Notes: generated by a model from the letters alone, not told the origin. DNA of 9,403 bases from Rhizorhabdus sp. (GCA_004297635.1 SCUQ01000417.1:1-9403); one strand, 5' to 3'; shown: positions 1 to 5,163, counted from the stretch's first letter. Numbers and translations: made by a program.

Positions 1-18
1 GGCATTGGATCATGCTCG

Positions 19-61
19 AAAAAAGAGAAGCCCGGCCGCGCGCAAAGGACGCGCGGCCGGG
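19..61 (-). terminator. Intrinsic terminator after bufA2
   Basis: Read on the minus strand, a perfect 12-bp G+C-rich stem (arms 31-42 and 50-61, 7-nt loop 43-49) is followed by CTTCTCTTTTTT, a T-rich tract with six consecutive Ts at its end. It starts 7 bases after the bufA2 stop codon. This is the only hairpin in the window with a convincing T-run, so the minus-strand operon most likely ends here. Confidence 0.88.
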
Positions 62-68
62 AAAAGGA

Positions 69-338
69 TTACTTCTTGGCTTCGGTCGTCGAGCCGCCAG
101 CTGCCGTGCAGGCCTCTGCCGTCATTTCCTTGAAGCCATGGCCCTTGCAGGCATTCTGGCCCTTGCAGGCATGCTCCGCGGTCTTGCAGTCGGAGCTGCC
201 CTTGCAGCTGTTGACGCCATAGCAATGGACTTTGGCGTCCTTGCCCGATTCGGCGATCGCGGGGGCGGCATTGATGGCGGCGATCGCGATAAGGGCGGCC
301 GAAGCAGCTGCGCCGACGCCGTTCTTGACGGTGAACAT
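69..338 (-). CDS. bufA2: BufA2-type bufferin, periplasmic Cys-rich metal-binding peptide precursor
   Basis: An 89-residue secreted Cys-rich peptide. Residues 1-29 form a signal peptide (MFTVK start, hydrophobic Ala/Ile core, likely cleavage after AIA-29). The mature part has six cysteines (C39, C45, C51, C58, C64, C77) in a CYGVNSCKG...ACKGQNACKGHGF pattern, which I recognise as the BufA2 bufferin-type metallophore family. Bufferins are exported peptides whose cysteines, after modification by an MNIO enzyme (BufB), bind copper in the periplasm. The start at 338 is chosen because AGGGGAGA (347-354) lies 8 bases upstream and the signal peptide begins cleanly; an upstream in-frame ATG at 377 would add 13 residues with no role. 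The gene follows nrsF after 89 bp with its own sigmaF-type promoter (385-411) and is closed by a terminator. No bufB is nearby, so modification must occur in trans or not at all. Confidence 0.88.
   Translation of the reverse strand: MFTVKNGVGAAASAALIAIAAINAAPAIAESGKDAKVHCYGVNSCKGSSDCKTAEHACKGQNACKGHGFKEMTAEACTAAGGSTTEAKK
139..172. repeat. 18-bp-period direct repeat inside bufA2
   Basis: Two identical 16-base copies of TGGCCCTTGCAGGCAT lie at 139-154 and 157-172, a period of 18 bp (six codons). They encode successive Cys-Lys-Gly units of the bufferin. Weaker relatives of the CTTGCAG core occur near 183 and 202. Confidence 0.8.
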
Positions 339-384
339 GGTGACAATCTCCCCTAGGGTTCGTGCCGGAGGTGGCACCGGTAAC

Positions 385-411
385 TACGGTGCGGCGTCCG
401 GCATGGTTACA
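385..411 (-). promoter_or_regulatory. SigmaF-type promoter of bufA2
   Basis: On the minus strand TGTAACC (411-405) is followed, after exactly 16 bases, by CGTA (388-385). This matches the GTAACC-N16-CGAA form at the sigma-gene promoter except for one -10 base. It sits about 17 bp after the nrsF stop codon, giving an approximately 40-nt leader before bufA2. A 37-bp imperfect palindrome (365-401) covers the -10 and predicted start site. The match to the Caulobacter sigmaF box is from memory; the repetition of the motif within this window is seen directly. Confidence 0.72.
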
Positions 412-427
412 ATAGCGCCGAAATATT

Positions 428-1072
428 TCACCACCGCAGCAGCCGTGGCCCAAGCAGCGCGCCGATTGCCGTCATCATGGCGATGCCCAGCGAATACCAG
501 GTGAGTACGAACAGCGCCGATGTTTCCGGGCAGTGCAGGCAGTAGAGCGTCGCCGCGCTGGCCCCCGCCGCCAAACCCGCTGCCGCGCCTGCAGCTCTCA
601 GCCGGGTGGGTGCCAGCCGGCGATAGGCCCAGAGTAGACCAATGAAAATGGGAATCGCCAGGCGCAGCACGACCCATGGACATTGCTTCCAGCTGCGCCC
701 CAGCCACATTGCAAGCCATTGATCGGAGGGTAGCCGCGCCAGTTCGATAAGTCCGACCAATGCAAGCAGCACGATCGGGAGCCCCAGCAACCAGAGCCCT
801 CGCACGCGGATCGGCTCCGGTCGCGCCAATTGTATCGTCGCCGCGATCGCAACGGCGCTGAGCGACGCTGCATAGGCCCATTTCATCCAGAAGCTCTGAC
901 TATGCAGCACAAGACTGAAATTGGGGCGAAAGCCGAGCCACGCCCCGATCAGCATGGTCGTCACCAGTCCACCCATTGCGAGACCCGCAGCGACACGCAG
1001 GCCGACCGCATTACGTGGTACCGGCCGAAGATCGGCCGCCAGCGAACGTATCAGGGCGTCGGTGGTCATCAT
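428..1072 (-). CDS. nrsF: DUF1109/NrsF-family membrane anti-sigma factor
   Basis: A 214-residue polytopic membrane protein of the DUF1109/NrsF family, the usual partner of sigmaF-like ECF factors. NrsF holds the sigma factor at the inner membrane and releases it on metal stress. Hydrophobic segments lie at about 28-48, 65-82, 92-110, 134-150, 158-178 and 184-209, consistent with six membrane helices. Cysteines are C131 (KQCPW), C178 and C181 (YCLHCPE). I recall that C131 and C181 match the two conserved cysteines of Caulobacter NrsF needed for the stress response; C178 would be additional, making a CxxC pair. The start at 1072 overlaps the sigma stop codon in an ATGATGA arrangement, so translation is coupled; the ATG at 1069 is an alternative. 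The gene depends on the sigma promoter at 1627-1653. Confidence 0.88.
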   Translation of the reverse strand: MMTTDALIRSLAADLRPVPRNAVGLRVAAGLAMGGLVTTMLIGAWLGFRPNFSLVLHSQSFWMKWAYAASLSAVAIAATIQLARPEPIRVRGLWLLGLPIVLLALVGLIELARLPSDQWLAMWLGRSWKQCPWVVLRLAIPIFIGLLWAYRRLAPTRLRAAGAAAGLAAGASAATLYCLHCPETSALFVLTWYSLGIAMMTAIGALLGPRLLRW

Positions 1073-1605
1073 GCCTGCCCCCGCACACGCGCCGTCAGGG
1101 CCTTGAGGCCGCGATGGACGGAAACCTTGACGTCGGATTCGCCTATCCGCGCGCTCGAAGCCGCCTCGGAGATGCTTAGCCCATCGAGCCGCGTGTCGCG
1201 GATTGCGTCGGCCTGCTTCGGTGGCAGCGTATGGAGCAGCCGTGCGACGTCCATGCGCGCGATACTGGCATCCTCGAAGCCTTCGACGACCAGAATATCG
1301 GCGACATCGTCGATCGAGCAGGATTGCCGCCGCCGCCGAAAATGATCGATCATCTTGTAGCGCGCGATGGCGAACAGCCACACCGCGAACGGGCGTTCGG
1401 GATCATAAGTGCCGCGGCGCGTGTGTATGGCAATCAGCGTTTCCTGCACGAGATCCTCGACATCCTCCGCGGCATCGCGAACGCGACGCCGGTAAAAAGC
1501 GTGGAGCATGGGCACGAGCGCGGTGAGCAGCGCGGCGTGGGCGCCGGCGTCGCCCTTGAGGCCGCCGATCATCCAGGCTCGCAACTGATCCTCGCTCGCT
1601 CGCAT
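1069..1605 (-). CDS. sigF: ECF RNA polymerase sigma factor, sigmaF-like
   Basis: A 178-residue ECF sigma factor. Region 2 spans about residues 23-95, with the core-binding [14 protein letters not shown] stretch (44-57), the [21 protein letters not shown] segment that includes the -10-reading part (72-92), then a short linker. Region 4 spans about 123-172, ending in a helix-turn-helix ([20 protein letters not shown]). There is no C-terminal extension, as expected when control comes from a separate anti-sigma factor. The start at 1605 is supported by AGGGGAG at 1612-1618, 6 bases upstream; the frame stays open to 1857 but that extension reads like non-coding sequence. It overlaps nrsF by four bases and appears to be autoregulated through the GTAACC-N16-CGAA promoter at 1627-1653. 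The sigmaF assignment rests on the NrsF partner, the promoter type and the bufferin neighbours. Confidence 0.92.
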   Translation of the reverse strand: MRASEDQLRAWMIGGLKGDAGAHAALLTALVPMLHAFYRRRVRDAAEDVEDLVQETLIAIHTRRGTYDPERPFAVWLFAIARYKMIDHFRRRRQSCSIDDVADILVVEGFEDASIARMDVARLLHTLPPKQADAIRDTRLDGLSISEAASSARIGESDVKVSVHRGLKALTARVRGQA

Positions 1606-1626
1606 ATGCGCTCCCCTGGACACGCA

Positions 1627-1653
1627 TTCGGCAGATCCCACCGGAAGGTTACA
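1627..1653 (-). promoter_or_regulatory. SigmaF-type promoter of the sigma-nrsF operon
   Basis: On the minus strand TGTAACC (1653-1647) is followed by exactly 16 bases and CGAA (1630-1627). This is the full GTAACC-N16-CGAA form I associate with Caulobacter sigmaF-dependent promoters. The predicted start near 1620 leaves a leader of about 15 nt holding the AGGGGAG ribosome binding site. It indicates positive autoregulation of the sigma gene. Confidence 0.78.
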
Positions 1654-1674
1654 GGAAGATCGACAGGGACACAG

Positions 1675-1682
1675 AAATATTT
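1675..1682. promoter_or_regulatory. AAATATTT element between the divergent sigmaF promoters
   Basis: An A/T-only 8-bp palindrome in a G+C-rich intergenic region. It lies 14 bp upstream of the bufA1 -35 and 22 bp upstream of the sigma-gene -35. The same octamer occurs at 421-428, 10 bp upstream of the bufA2 -35. It could act like an UP element or a binding site; function is inferred only from position. Confidence 0.35.
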
Positions 1683-1695
1683 TCGTGATGGTGGC

Positions 1696-1722
1696 TGTAA
1701 CGATCCGCCCGGATGCCTCGAA
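1696..1722 (+). promoter_or_regulatory. SigmaF-type promoter of the bufA1 operon
   Basis: TGTAACG (1696-1702) is followed by exactly 16 bases and CGAA (1719-1722), one base different in the -35 from the sigma-gene promoter. The two promoters are divergent, with their -35 elements 44 bp apart. The predicted start near 1729 gives a leader of about 57 nt to the bufA1 start codon. Confidence 0.75.
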
Positions 1723-1785
1723 CTTCCAGCCGTGACCCCGCTTCGACGCCTCTACGGGTCGCAACGACATTGCACAGGAGAAACC

Positions 1786-2067
1786 ATGACCATCACCACC
1801 ACCCATGCCGCCATTGCCGCCAGCCTGGCGCTCGCACTTGCCACCGGTACCGCCCACGCCGCCGACTCCGCCGCGAAGAAGACCGAGAAATGCTATGGTG
1901 TCGCCCTCGCCGGCAAGAATGACTGCGCGGCTGGCGCCGGCACCAGCTGCGCCGGCACCTCGAAGGTCGATTATCAGGGCAATAGCTGGAAGCTCGTGCC
2001 CGCTGGCAGCTGCACCACGATCAAGACTCCCAAGGGTCCCGGATCGCTCACCCCCAAGAAGGCCTGA
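1786..2067 (+). CDS. bufA1: BufA1-type (DUF2282) bufferin, periplasmic Cys-rich metal-binding peptide precursor
   Basis: A 93-residue precursor of the DUF2282/BufA1 bufferin family. A signal peptide covers residues 1-25 (likely cleavage after AHA-25). The mature part carries four cysteines in the family pattern EKCYGVA (C36), KNDC (C47), [10 protein letters not shown] (C55) and PAGSC (C76). Family members are exported and, once their cysteines are modified by an MNIO enzyme, bind copper and protect against metal stress; the Cupriavidus homologue is the first gene of the gold-induced gig operon. The ATG at 1786 is set by AGGAG (1776-1780), 5 bases upstream; longer in-frame readings back to 1231 run antisense through the sigma gene and are rejected. 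It heads an operon with doxX-like and ndh-like genes under a sigmaF-type promoter. Unlike typical bufferin operons, no DUF692 or DUF2063 gene follows. Confidence 0.9.
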   Translation: MTITTTHAAIAASLALALATGTAHAADSAAKKTEKCYGVALAGKNDCAAGAGTSCAGTSKVDYQGNSWKLVPAGSCTTIKTPKGPGSLTPKKA

Positions 2068-2073
2068 CGCCTC

Positions 2074-2114
2074 ATTCCTCCGCGCGCGTCACATATCGCC
2101 ACGCGCGGAGGAAT
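2074..2114 (+). promoter_or_regulatory. Intercistronic stem-loop between bufA1 and doxX
   Basis: A perfect 13-bp inverted repeat (arms 2074-2086 and 2102-2114, 15-nt loop) starts 6 bases after the bufA1 stop and ends just before the GGAGAG ribosome binding site of the DoxX gene. No T-run follows, so it is not a full intrinsic terminator. It may protect the bufA1 message end or reduce expression of the membrane genes relative to the secreted peptide. Confidence 0.6.
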
Positions 2115-2130
2115 TGTCCGGAGAGATGCC

Positions 2131-2583
2131 ATGAAGCCCCTCGCCCTCTACCGCAGCGCGGCCCGCCTCGCCGAACGGCTGCTGCCCGAATCGCTGCTAC
2201 TGCTCGTCGCCCGGCTCGGGGTCGCCTCGATCTTCTTCCTGTCGGGCCGGACCAAGGTCGACGGCGTTCTGACGATCACCGATACGACCTATGAACTGTT
2301 CCGCACCGAATATGCCCTGCCTTTCGCTCCGCCCGAGATCGCAGCACATGCCGCGACCTATGCGGAGCATTTTTTCCCGATATTGCTCGTACTGGGGCTT
2401 GCCACCCGTCCCGCAGCCCTCGCGCTGCTCGGCATGACGATCGTTATCGAGGTCTTCGTCTATCCCGACGCCTGGCCGACCCATCTGAGCTGGGCGGGCC
2501 TGCTGCTGCCGCTGATCGCCAAGGGCGGCGGCGACTGGTCGCTCGATCGCCTGATCAAGCGTGCGCTGAAGGCGGGAGATTGA
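2131..2583 (+). CDS. DoxX family inner-membrane protein
   Basis: A 150-residue integral membrane protein of the DoxX family. Hydrophobic segments lie at about 20-38, 77-92, 95-111 and 119-131, giving the four-helix DoxX bundle, with the [10 protein letters not shown] segment (36-45) after helix 1. DoxX proteins often end bufferin/gig-type operons (GigT in Cupriavidus); they are thought to act in redox events at the membrane or with the quinone pool, but the biochemical role is not settled. The ATG at 2131 follows GGAGAG (2120-2125). The gene is 63 bp downstream of bufA1, separated by the stem-loop at 2074-2114, and only 4 bp before the flavoprotein gene, so the last two genes are tightly coupled. 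Confidence 0.85.
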   Translation: MKPLALYRSAARLAERLLPESLLLLVARLGVASIFFLSGRTKVDGVLTITDTTYELFRTEYALPFAPPEIAAHAATYAEHFFPILLVLGLATRPAALALLGMTIVIEVFVYPDAWPTHLSWAGLLLPLIAKGGGDWSLDRLIKRALKAGD

Positions 2584-2587
2584 CGCC

Positions 2588-3868
2588 ATGGCTTCGCGCG
2601 AAACCGCGCGGCCCCGCCCAAGGGTCGTCATTATCGGAGCCGGCTTCGCCGGTCTCTCCGCCGCGCGTGAGCTGGCCCGGCACGATGTCGATATCGTCCT
2701 GATCGACAAGCAGAACCATCATCTCTTCCAGCCGCTCCTGTATCAGGTCGCGACCGCCGGATTGTCGCCGGCCGACATCGCCCAGCCGATCCGCTCGATC
2801 GTCAGGAAGCAGCCCCGTACCCAGGTGCTGCTGGACAGCGTCGAGGGAATCGACAAGGCGGCCCGCAGCATTCGACTCGCGAGCGGCGCTATGCTCGATT
2901 ATGACGCGCTGCTCATCGCCACCGGCGCCCGCCACAGCTATTTCGGTGCGGGCTGGGCGGACCGTGCGCCGGGGATCAAGACCATCGACGATGCCATCAG
3001 CGTGCGCCGTACAATCCTGCTTGCGCTCGAACGCGCCGAAACCAGCCGGCAGGAACATCTTGCGGAGCGCGTGGAATATCTAACCTTCGTCGTGGTGGGC
3101 GGCGGACCCACGGGCGTCGAAATGGCGGGGGCCATCGCGGAGCTGACGCGCGCCGCTGCCGAAGCGGAGTTTCCCCATATTACCCGCCACTGCGTGCGGA
3201 TCATCCTGGTCCAGTCCGAACAGCGCCTGTTGCCGAGCTTTCCCGCGTCGCTGGGTGGCGCCGCGCAGCGCGCGCTCGAGGCGCTTGGCGTGCAGGTCCG
3301 CCTTGGCTGCCGGGTAACGGCGATCGACGATGATGGCGTTATCATCGGGGATCAGCGTATCGCCGCCATCACCGTCATCTGGGCCGCCGGCGTCTCCGCC
3401 TCGCCCGCCGCTACATGGCTCGATGCCACCGCCGATCGCGCCGGGCGCGTCATCGTCGGGGCGGATCTCACCGTTCCGGGTCACCCCGACATCTTCGTAT
3501 GCGGGGACACTGCAGCCGTTATCGATGCGAGCGGCAAATCCGTGCCCGGTATCGCCCCCGCGGCCAAACAGATGGGTCGCCATGCCGCCCGTACCGCCGT
3601 CGCCCGTCTGCTTGGCAAACAGTCGCCCGGCGCGTTCCGCTACCAGGGTTTCGGGAACCTCGCCACGATCGGCCGCAAATATGCCGTGGTCGATTTCGGA
3701 TGGCTCCGGCTATCGGGTTTGCTCGCCTGGCTGCTCTGGTCCGCCGCGCACATCTATTTCCTGATCGGTTTCCGGAACAGGCTGATTGTATGCGCGAACT
3801 GGGCCTGGAACTATGTCACCTTTGATCGGGGGGCACGGCTCATTACCGGCATTGATCGCCGGGTGTAG
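2588..3868 (+). CDS. Type II NADH dehydrogenase-like FAD/NAD(P) oxidoreductase
   Basis: A 426-residue pyridine nucleotide-disulfide oxidoreductase resembling NDH-2 (Ndh), which passes electrons from NADH through FAD to quinone without pumping protons. The N-terminal FAD site is VVIIGAGFAGL (13-23), followed by the NDH-2-type HHLFQPLLYQVATAGLSPADIA segment (44-65) and ATGA (111-114). The NADH-binding Rossmann motif is VVVGGGPTGVEMAG (168-181). IFVCGDTA (302-309) and APAAKQMG (323-330) complete the FAD/quinone region. Hydrophobic C-terminal segments (about 374-402) fit membrane attachment. The length matches the family. The start codon is 4 bp after doxX, with a GGGAG site inside the doxX end. 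Its place in a sigmaF bufferin operon suggests a role during metal stress, perhaps as a respiratory bypass or for membrane redox balance with DoxX; this is inference. Sulfide:quinone reductases are related, but the Tyr-Gln-Val-Ala-Thr-Ala-Gly motif favours NDH-2. Confidence 0.86.
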   Translation: MASRETARPRPRVVIIGAGFAGLSAARELARHDVDIVLIDKQNHHLFQPLLYQVATAGLSPADIAQPIRSIVRKQPRTQVLLDSVEGIDKAARSIRLASGAMLDYDALLIATGARHSYFGAGWADRAPGIKTIDDAISVRRTILLALERAETSRQEHLAERVEYLTFVVVGGGPTGVEMAGAIAELTRAAAEAEFPHITRHCVRIILVQSEQRLLPSFPASLGGAAQRALEALGVQVRLGCRVTAIDDDGVIIGDQRIAAITVIWAAGVSASPAATWLDATADRAGRVIVGADLTVPGHPDIFVCGDTAAVIDASGKSVPGIAPAAKQMGRHAARTAVARLLGKQSPGAFRYQGFGNLATIGRKYAVVDFGWLRLSGLLAWLLWSAAHIYFLIGFRNRLIVCANWAWNYVTFDRGARLITGIDRRV

Positions 3869-3871
3869 AAG

Positions 3872-3894
3872 GGGGCGGCGGCAAGCGCCGCCCC
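3872..3894. terminator. Bidirectional stem-loop between convergent ndh-like and DUF3309 genes
   Basis: A 9-bp all-G+C inverted repeat (arms 3872-3880 and 3886-3894, 5-nt loop) lies in the 36-bp gap between the stop codons of the plus-strand oxidoreductase and the minus-strand DUF3309 gene. It lacks a T-run in either direction, so it is at best a weak or factor-assisted terminator. Confidence 0.45.
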
Positions 3895-3904
3895 GACGCC
3901 ACGG

Positions 3905-4060
3905 TCAGATCCTGCCCAGCAGCACCAGTACCAATAGGATAACCAGGATCAGCCCCAGTCCACCCGACGGCCCATAGCCCCAATTGCGGCTATGCCCCCA
4001 GGTCGGCAACGCGCCGATCAGCAGCAGGATCAGGACGATCAGAAGGATTGTTCCAAGCAT
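3905..4060 (-). CDS. DUF3309 family small membrane protein
   Basis: A 51-residue protein, too short for many ORF cutoffs. It has two hydrophobic helices (about 2-18 and 35-48) around a conserved centre ALPTWGHSRNWGYGPSG (17-33), which is the DUF3309 family signature. Such proteins are common, often multicopy, in alphaproteobacteria; their function is unknown. The ATG at 4060 is preceded by AGGGAG (4067-4072), 6 bases away. A GGAAC-N16-TGTT promoter candidate (4088-4112) upstream suggests control by the general-stress sigma factor EcfG. The gene faces the end of the oxidoreductase gene. Confidence 0.88.
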   Translation of the reverse strand: MLGTILLIVLILLLIGALPTWGHSRNWGYGPSGGLGLILVILLVLVLLGRI

Positions 4061-4087
4061 GCGCGACTCCCTGTTATGGACTCCCGT

Positions 4088-4112
4088 AACAATTGGTGTG
4101 GCGAGCCGTTCC
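4088..4112 (-). promoter_or_regulatory. EcfG-type general stress promoter candidate for the DUF3309 gene
   Basis: On the minus strand GGAAC (4112-4108) is followed by 16 bases and TGTT (4091-4088). Alphaproteobacterial EcfG promoters have the form GGAAC-N16/17-CGTT, so one -10 base differs. The predicted leader of about 20 nt contains the ribosome binding site of the DUF3309 gene, as expected for a real promoter. Confidence 0.55.
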
Positions 4113-4214
4113 GTACACGCCGCTTAAGTGCAGGCCCGTAGTGGCTTCGGCTGCCAGATTAAGGCATCGCCATTTGAAGCCGCCGGCCTGTTGTAGAGTT
4201 GGGATGCGTACGAA

Positions 4215-4601
4215 ATGGGCCAGAATATTGCCGACCATGACCGACCTGTCATCCTTGTCGTCGAGGATGAGATGTTCGTTCGGATGATGGCCGTGGATGC
4301 CATCGAGGACGCCGGTTACGCGACAGTCGAAGCCGAGGACGCCGATCGCGCGATCACGGTGCTCGGAGAACGTCAGGACATAGCGGTCGTCTTCACCGAT
4401 ATCCGGATGCCCGGCCAGCTCGACGGTCTGGCGCTTGCCCGGCGCGTGCGAACGTGCTGGCCGGATATGCCCCTGATCCTTACCTCCGGACACCTCTTCC
4501 AGGACGATCGTGACATTCCCCTGGCAACCCGTTTCCTGCAAAAGCCCTATCGCGCCGCCGCGTTGATCGGTGAGCTGGACCGGCTGCTTGGGCGTGCTTG
4601 A
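4215..4601 (+). CDS. Single-domain response regulator
   Basis: A 128-residue stand-alone receiver domain. The acidic pocket is VVEDE (15-19), the phospho-acceptor is D62 in FTDIRMPG (60-67), the switch threonine is T90 in ILTSG, and the conserved lysine is K110 in LQKPY. There is no output domain, so it should act by protein contact or as a phosphate sink in a phosphorelay. No histidine kinase gene lies in the window; LTSGHL and FLQKPY resemble receivers linked to the hybrid and HWE/HisKA2 kinases common in sphingomonads. The ATG at 4215 has only a weak upstream purine stretch, so the exact start is moderately certain. The next small gene begins 32 bp after its stop and may be co-transcribed. 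Confidence 0.88.
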   Translation: MGQNIADHDRPVILVVEDEMFVRMMAVDAIEDAGYATVEAEDADRAITVLGERQDIAVVFTDIRMPGQLDGLALARRVRTCWPDMPLILTSGHLFQDDRDIPLATRFLQKPYRAAALIGELDRLLGRA

Positions 4602-4633
4602 AACCGCCCGCCTGCCTCTGCGTTAGAAGCGAT

Positions 4634-4873
4634 ATGAGTTCGACCATCGAAGAAGCAAGATTGTTGGTGGAGGCGGTGCGCACAGCCGCTCGTCGGCATG
4701 CGATGAGCTGGGGTGAATTGGTCCCCGACGCGCTGACCGTAAATACCGCCGCCGAGGCCGCTGAAGAAGCGGCATATGCCGAAATGGCGGTCGCGAAACG
4801 GGCGTTGCGCGACCATATTTGTGCGACCTACGGGATCAGCCTGCCCGAACTGGGCAGCTTGGCAATGTTGTGA
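4634..4873 (+). CDS. Small helical protein of unknown function
   Basis: I do not recognise this 79-residue protein. It is predicted almost wholly helical: an acidic/basic N-terminal helix (SSTIEEARLLVEAVRTAARRH, residues 2-22), a Trp-containing turn (MSWGELVPDAL), then an Ala/Glu-rich helix (NTAAEAAEEAAYAEMAVAKRALRDH). There is no signal peptide or membrane segment. The ATG at 4634 is chosen over an in-frame TTG at 4598, which would overlap the response-regulator stop and add an unlikely Cys/Pro-rich start; both have weak ribosome binding sites (AGAAG before 4634). Its position just downstream of the orphan receiver suggests co-expression and possibly a partner role, but nothing in the sequence proves it. 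Confidence 0.62.
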   Translation: MSSTIEEARLLVEAVRTAARRHAMSWGELVPDALTVNTAAEAAEEAAYAEMAVAKRALRDHICATYGISLPELGSLAML

Positions 4874-4938
4874 CAAGGGCAACCGCGTCACGGCCTGCGC
4901 TGCCAGACGGCCCACGCTAGTGTAGCCGACCGCACAGA

Positions 4939-4963
4939 GGAACCTCACGCGTTTGCAGAGGTT
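4939..4963 (+). promoter_or_regulatory. EcfG-like promoter candidate
   Basis: GGAAC (4939-4943), 16 bases, then GGTT (4960-4963). The -35 is perfect for EcfG and the -10 differs from CGTT at one base. A transcript from here would begin near 4970, at the base of the first stem-loop, and would run through the structured region toward the flavoprotein gene at 5187. Confidence 0.42.
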
Positions 4964-4968
4964 GTGCT

Positions 4969-5050
4969 GCCGAGCCGGAAAGCCCCCCCTCTACCCTCGG
5001 CTCAGGAGAGTGGCGACCCGCCGGACCACGGCCCGGCGGGTCCCCTTTGG
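4969..5050 (+). ncRNA. Candidate structured RNA (sRNA or leader) with C-rich loop
   Basis: Two consecutive stem-loops begin at the predicted start of the EcfG-like promoter. The first has a GCCGAG/CTCGGC stem and a 21-nt loop including CCCCCCCTCT, which could pair with Shine-Dalgarno sequences. The second is a 10-bp G+C stem followed by CCCTTTGGG. C-rich loops are a feature of several alphaproteobacterial trans-acting RNAs. No true T-run ends it, so a long 5' leader of the next gene is equally likely. Confidence 0.25.
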
Positions 5051-5133
5051 GCTCGCGATCACGATAAAAATCATCTACACCGGACGGAGGGTACAATTCC
5101 GCGCATATCGGGGGCGGTTTGTGCTTGAGCCGT

Positions 5134-5163
5134 GCCCCGCCCCGCCGTCCTCCAGGGCGGGGC
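5134..5163 (+). promoter_or_regulatory. Stem-loop with UCCUCC loop before the PNPOx-like gene
   Basis: A perfect 9-bp stem (5134-5142 with 5155-5163) shows TCCTCC in its 12-nt loop (5148-5153); outer bases CCGTG/CACGG (5130-5134, 5166-5170) can extend it past a bulge. It ends 23 bases before the chosen start codon at 5187. The loop is complementary to GGAGG at 5086-5090 and to ribosome binding sites in general, so a translational control role is possible but unproven. Confidence 0.35.

Noticed and set aside
139..211. CRISPR or satellite-like repeat array from repeated CTTGCAG units
   Set aside because: The repeats are in frame within bufA2 and encode its Cys-Lys-Gly units; there are no spacers.
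1231..1785. Long plus-strand open frame leading into bufA1
   Set aside because: It runs antisense through the ECF sigma gene and both divergent promoters; the BufA1 signal peptide and AGGAG site set the start at 1786.
1606..1857. N-terminal extension of the sigma factor
   Set aside because: It crosses the sigmaF promoter and the divergent bufA1 promoter, has no family resemblance, and a good ribosome binding site marks 1605.
3053..3660. GGAAC sequences inside the oxidoreductase gene as EcfG promoters
   Set aside because: None has a matching GTT element at the right spacing and no gene starts downstream.
4086..4111. A fourth sigmaF box (GTAACA at 4086-4091, plus)
   Set aside because: After 16 bases the sequence is GTTC, not CGAA or CGTA, and the -35 differs; the site lies within the better-supported EcfG-type promoter on the other strand.
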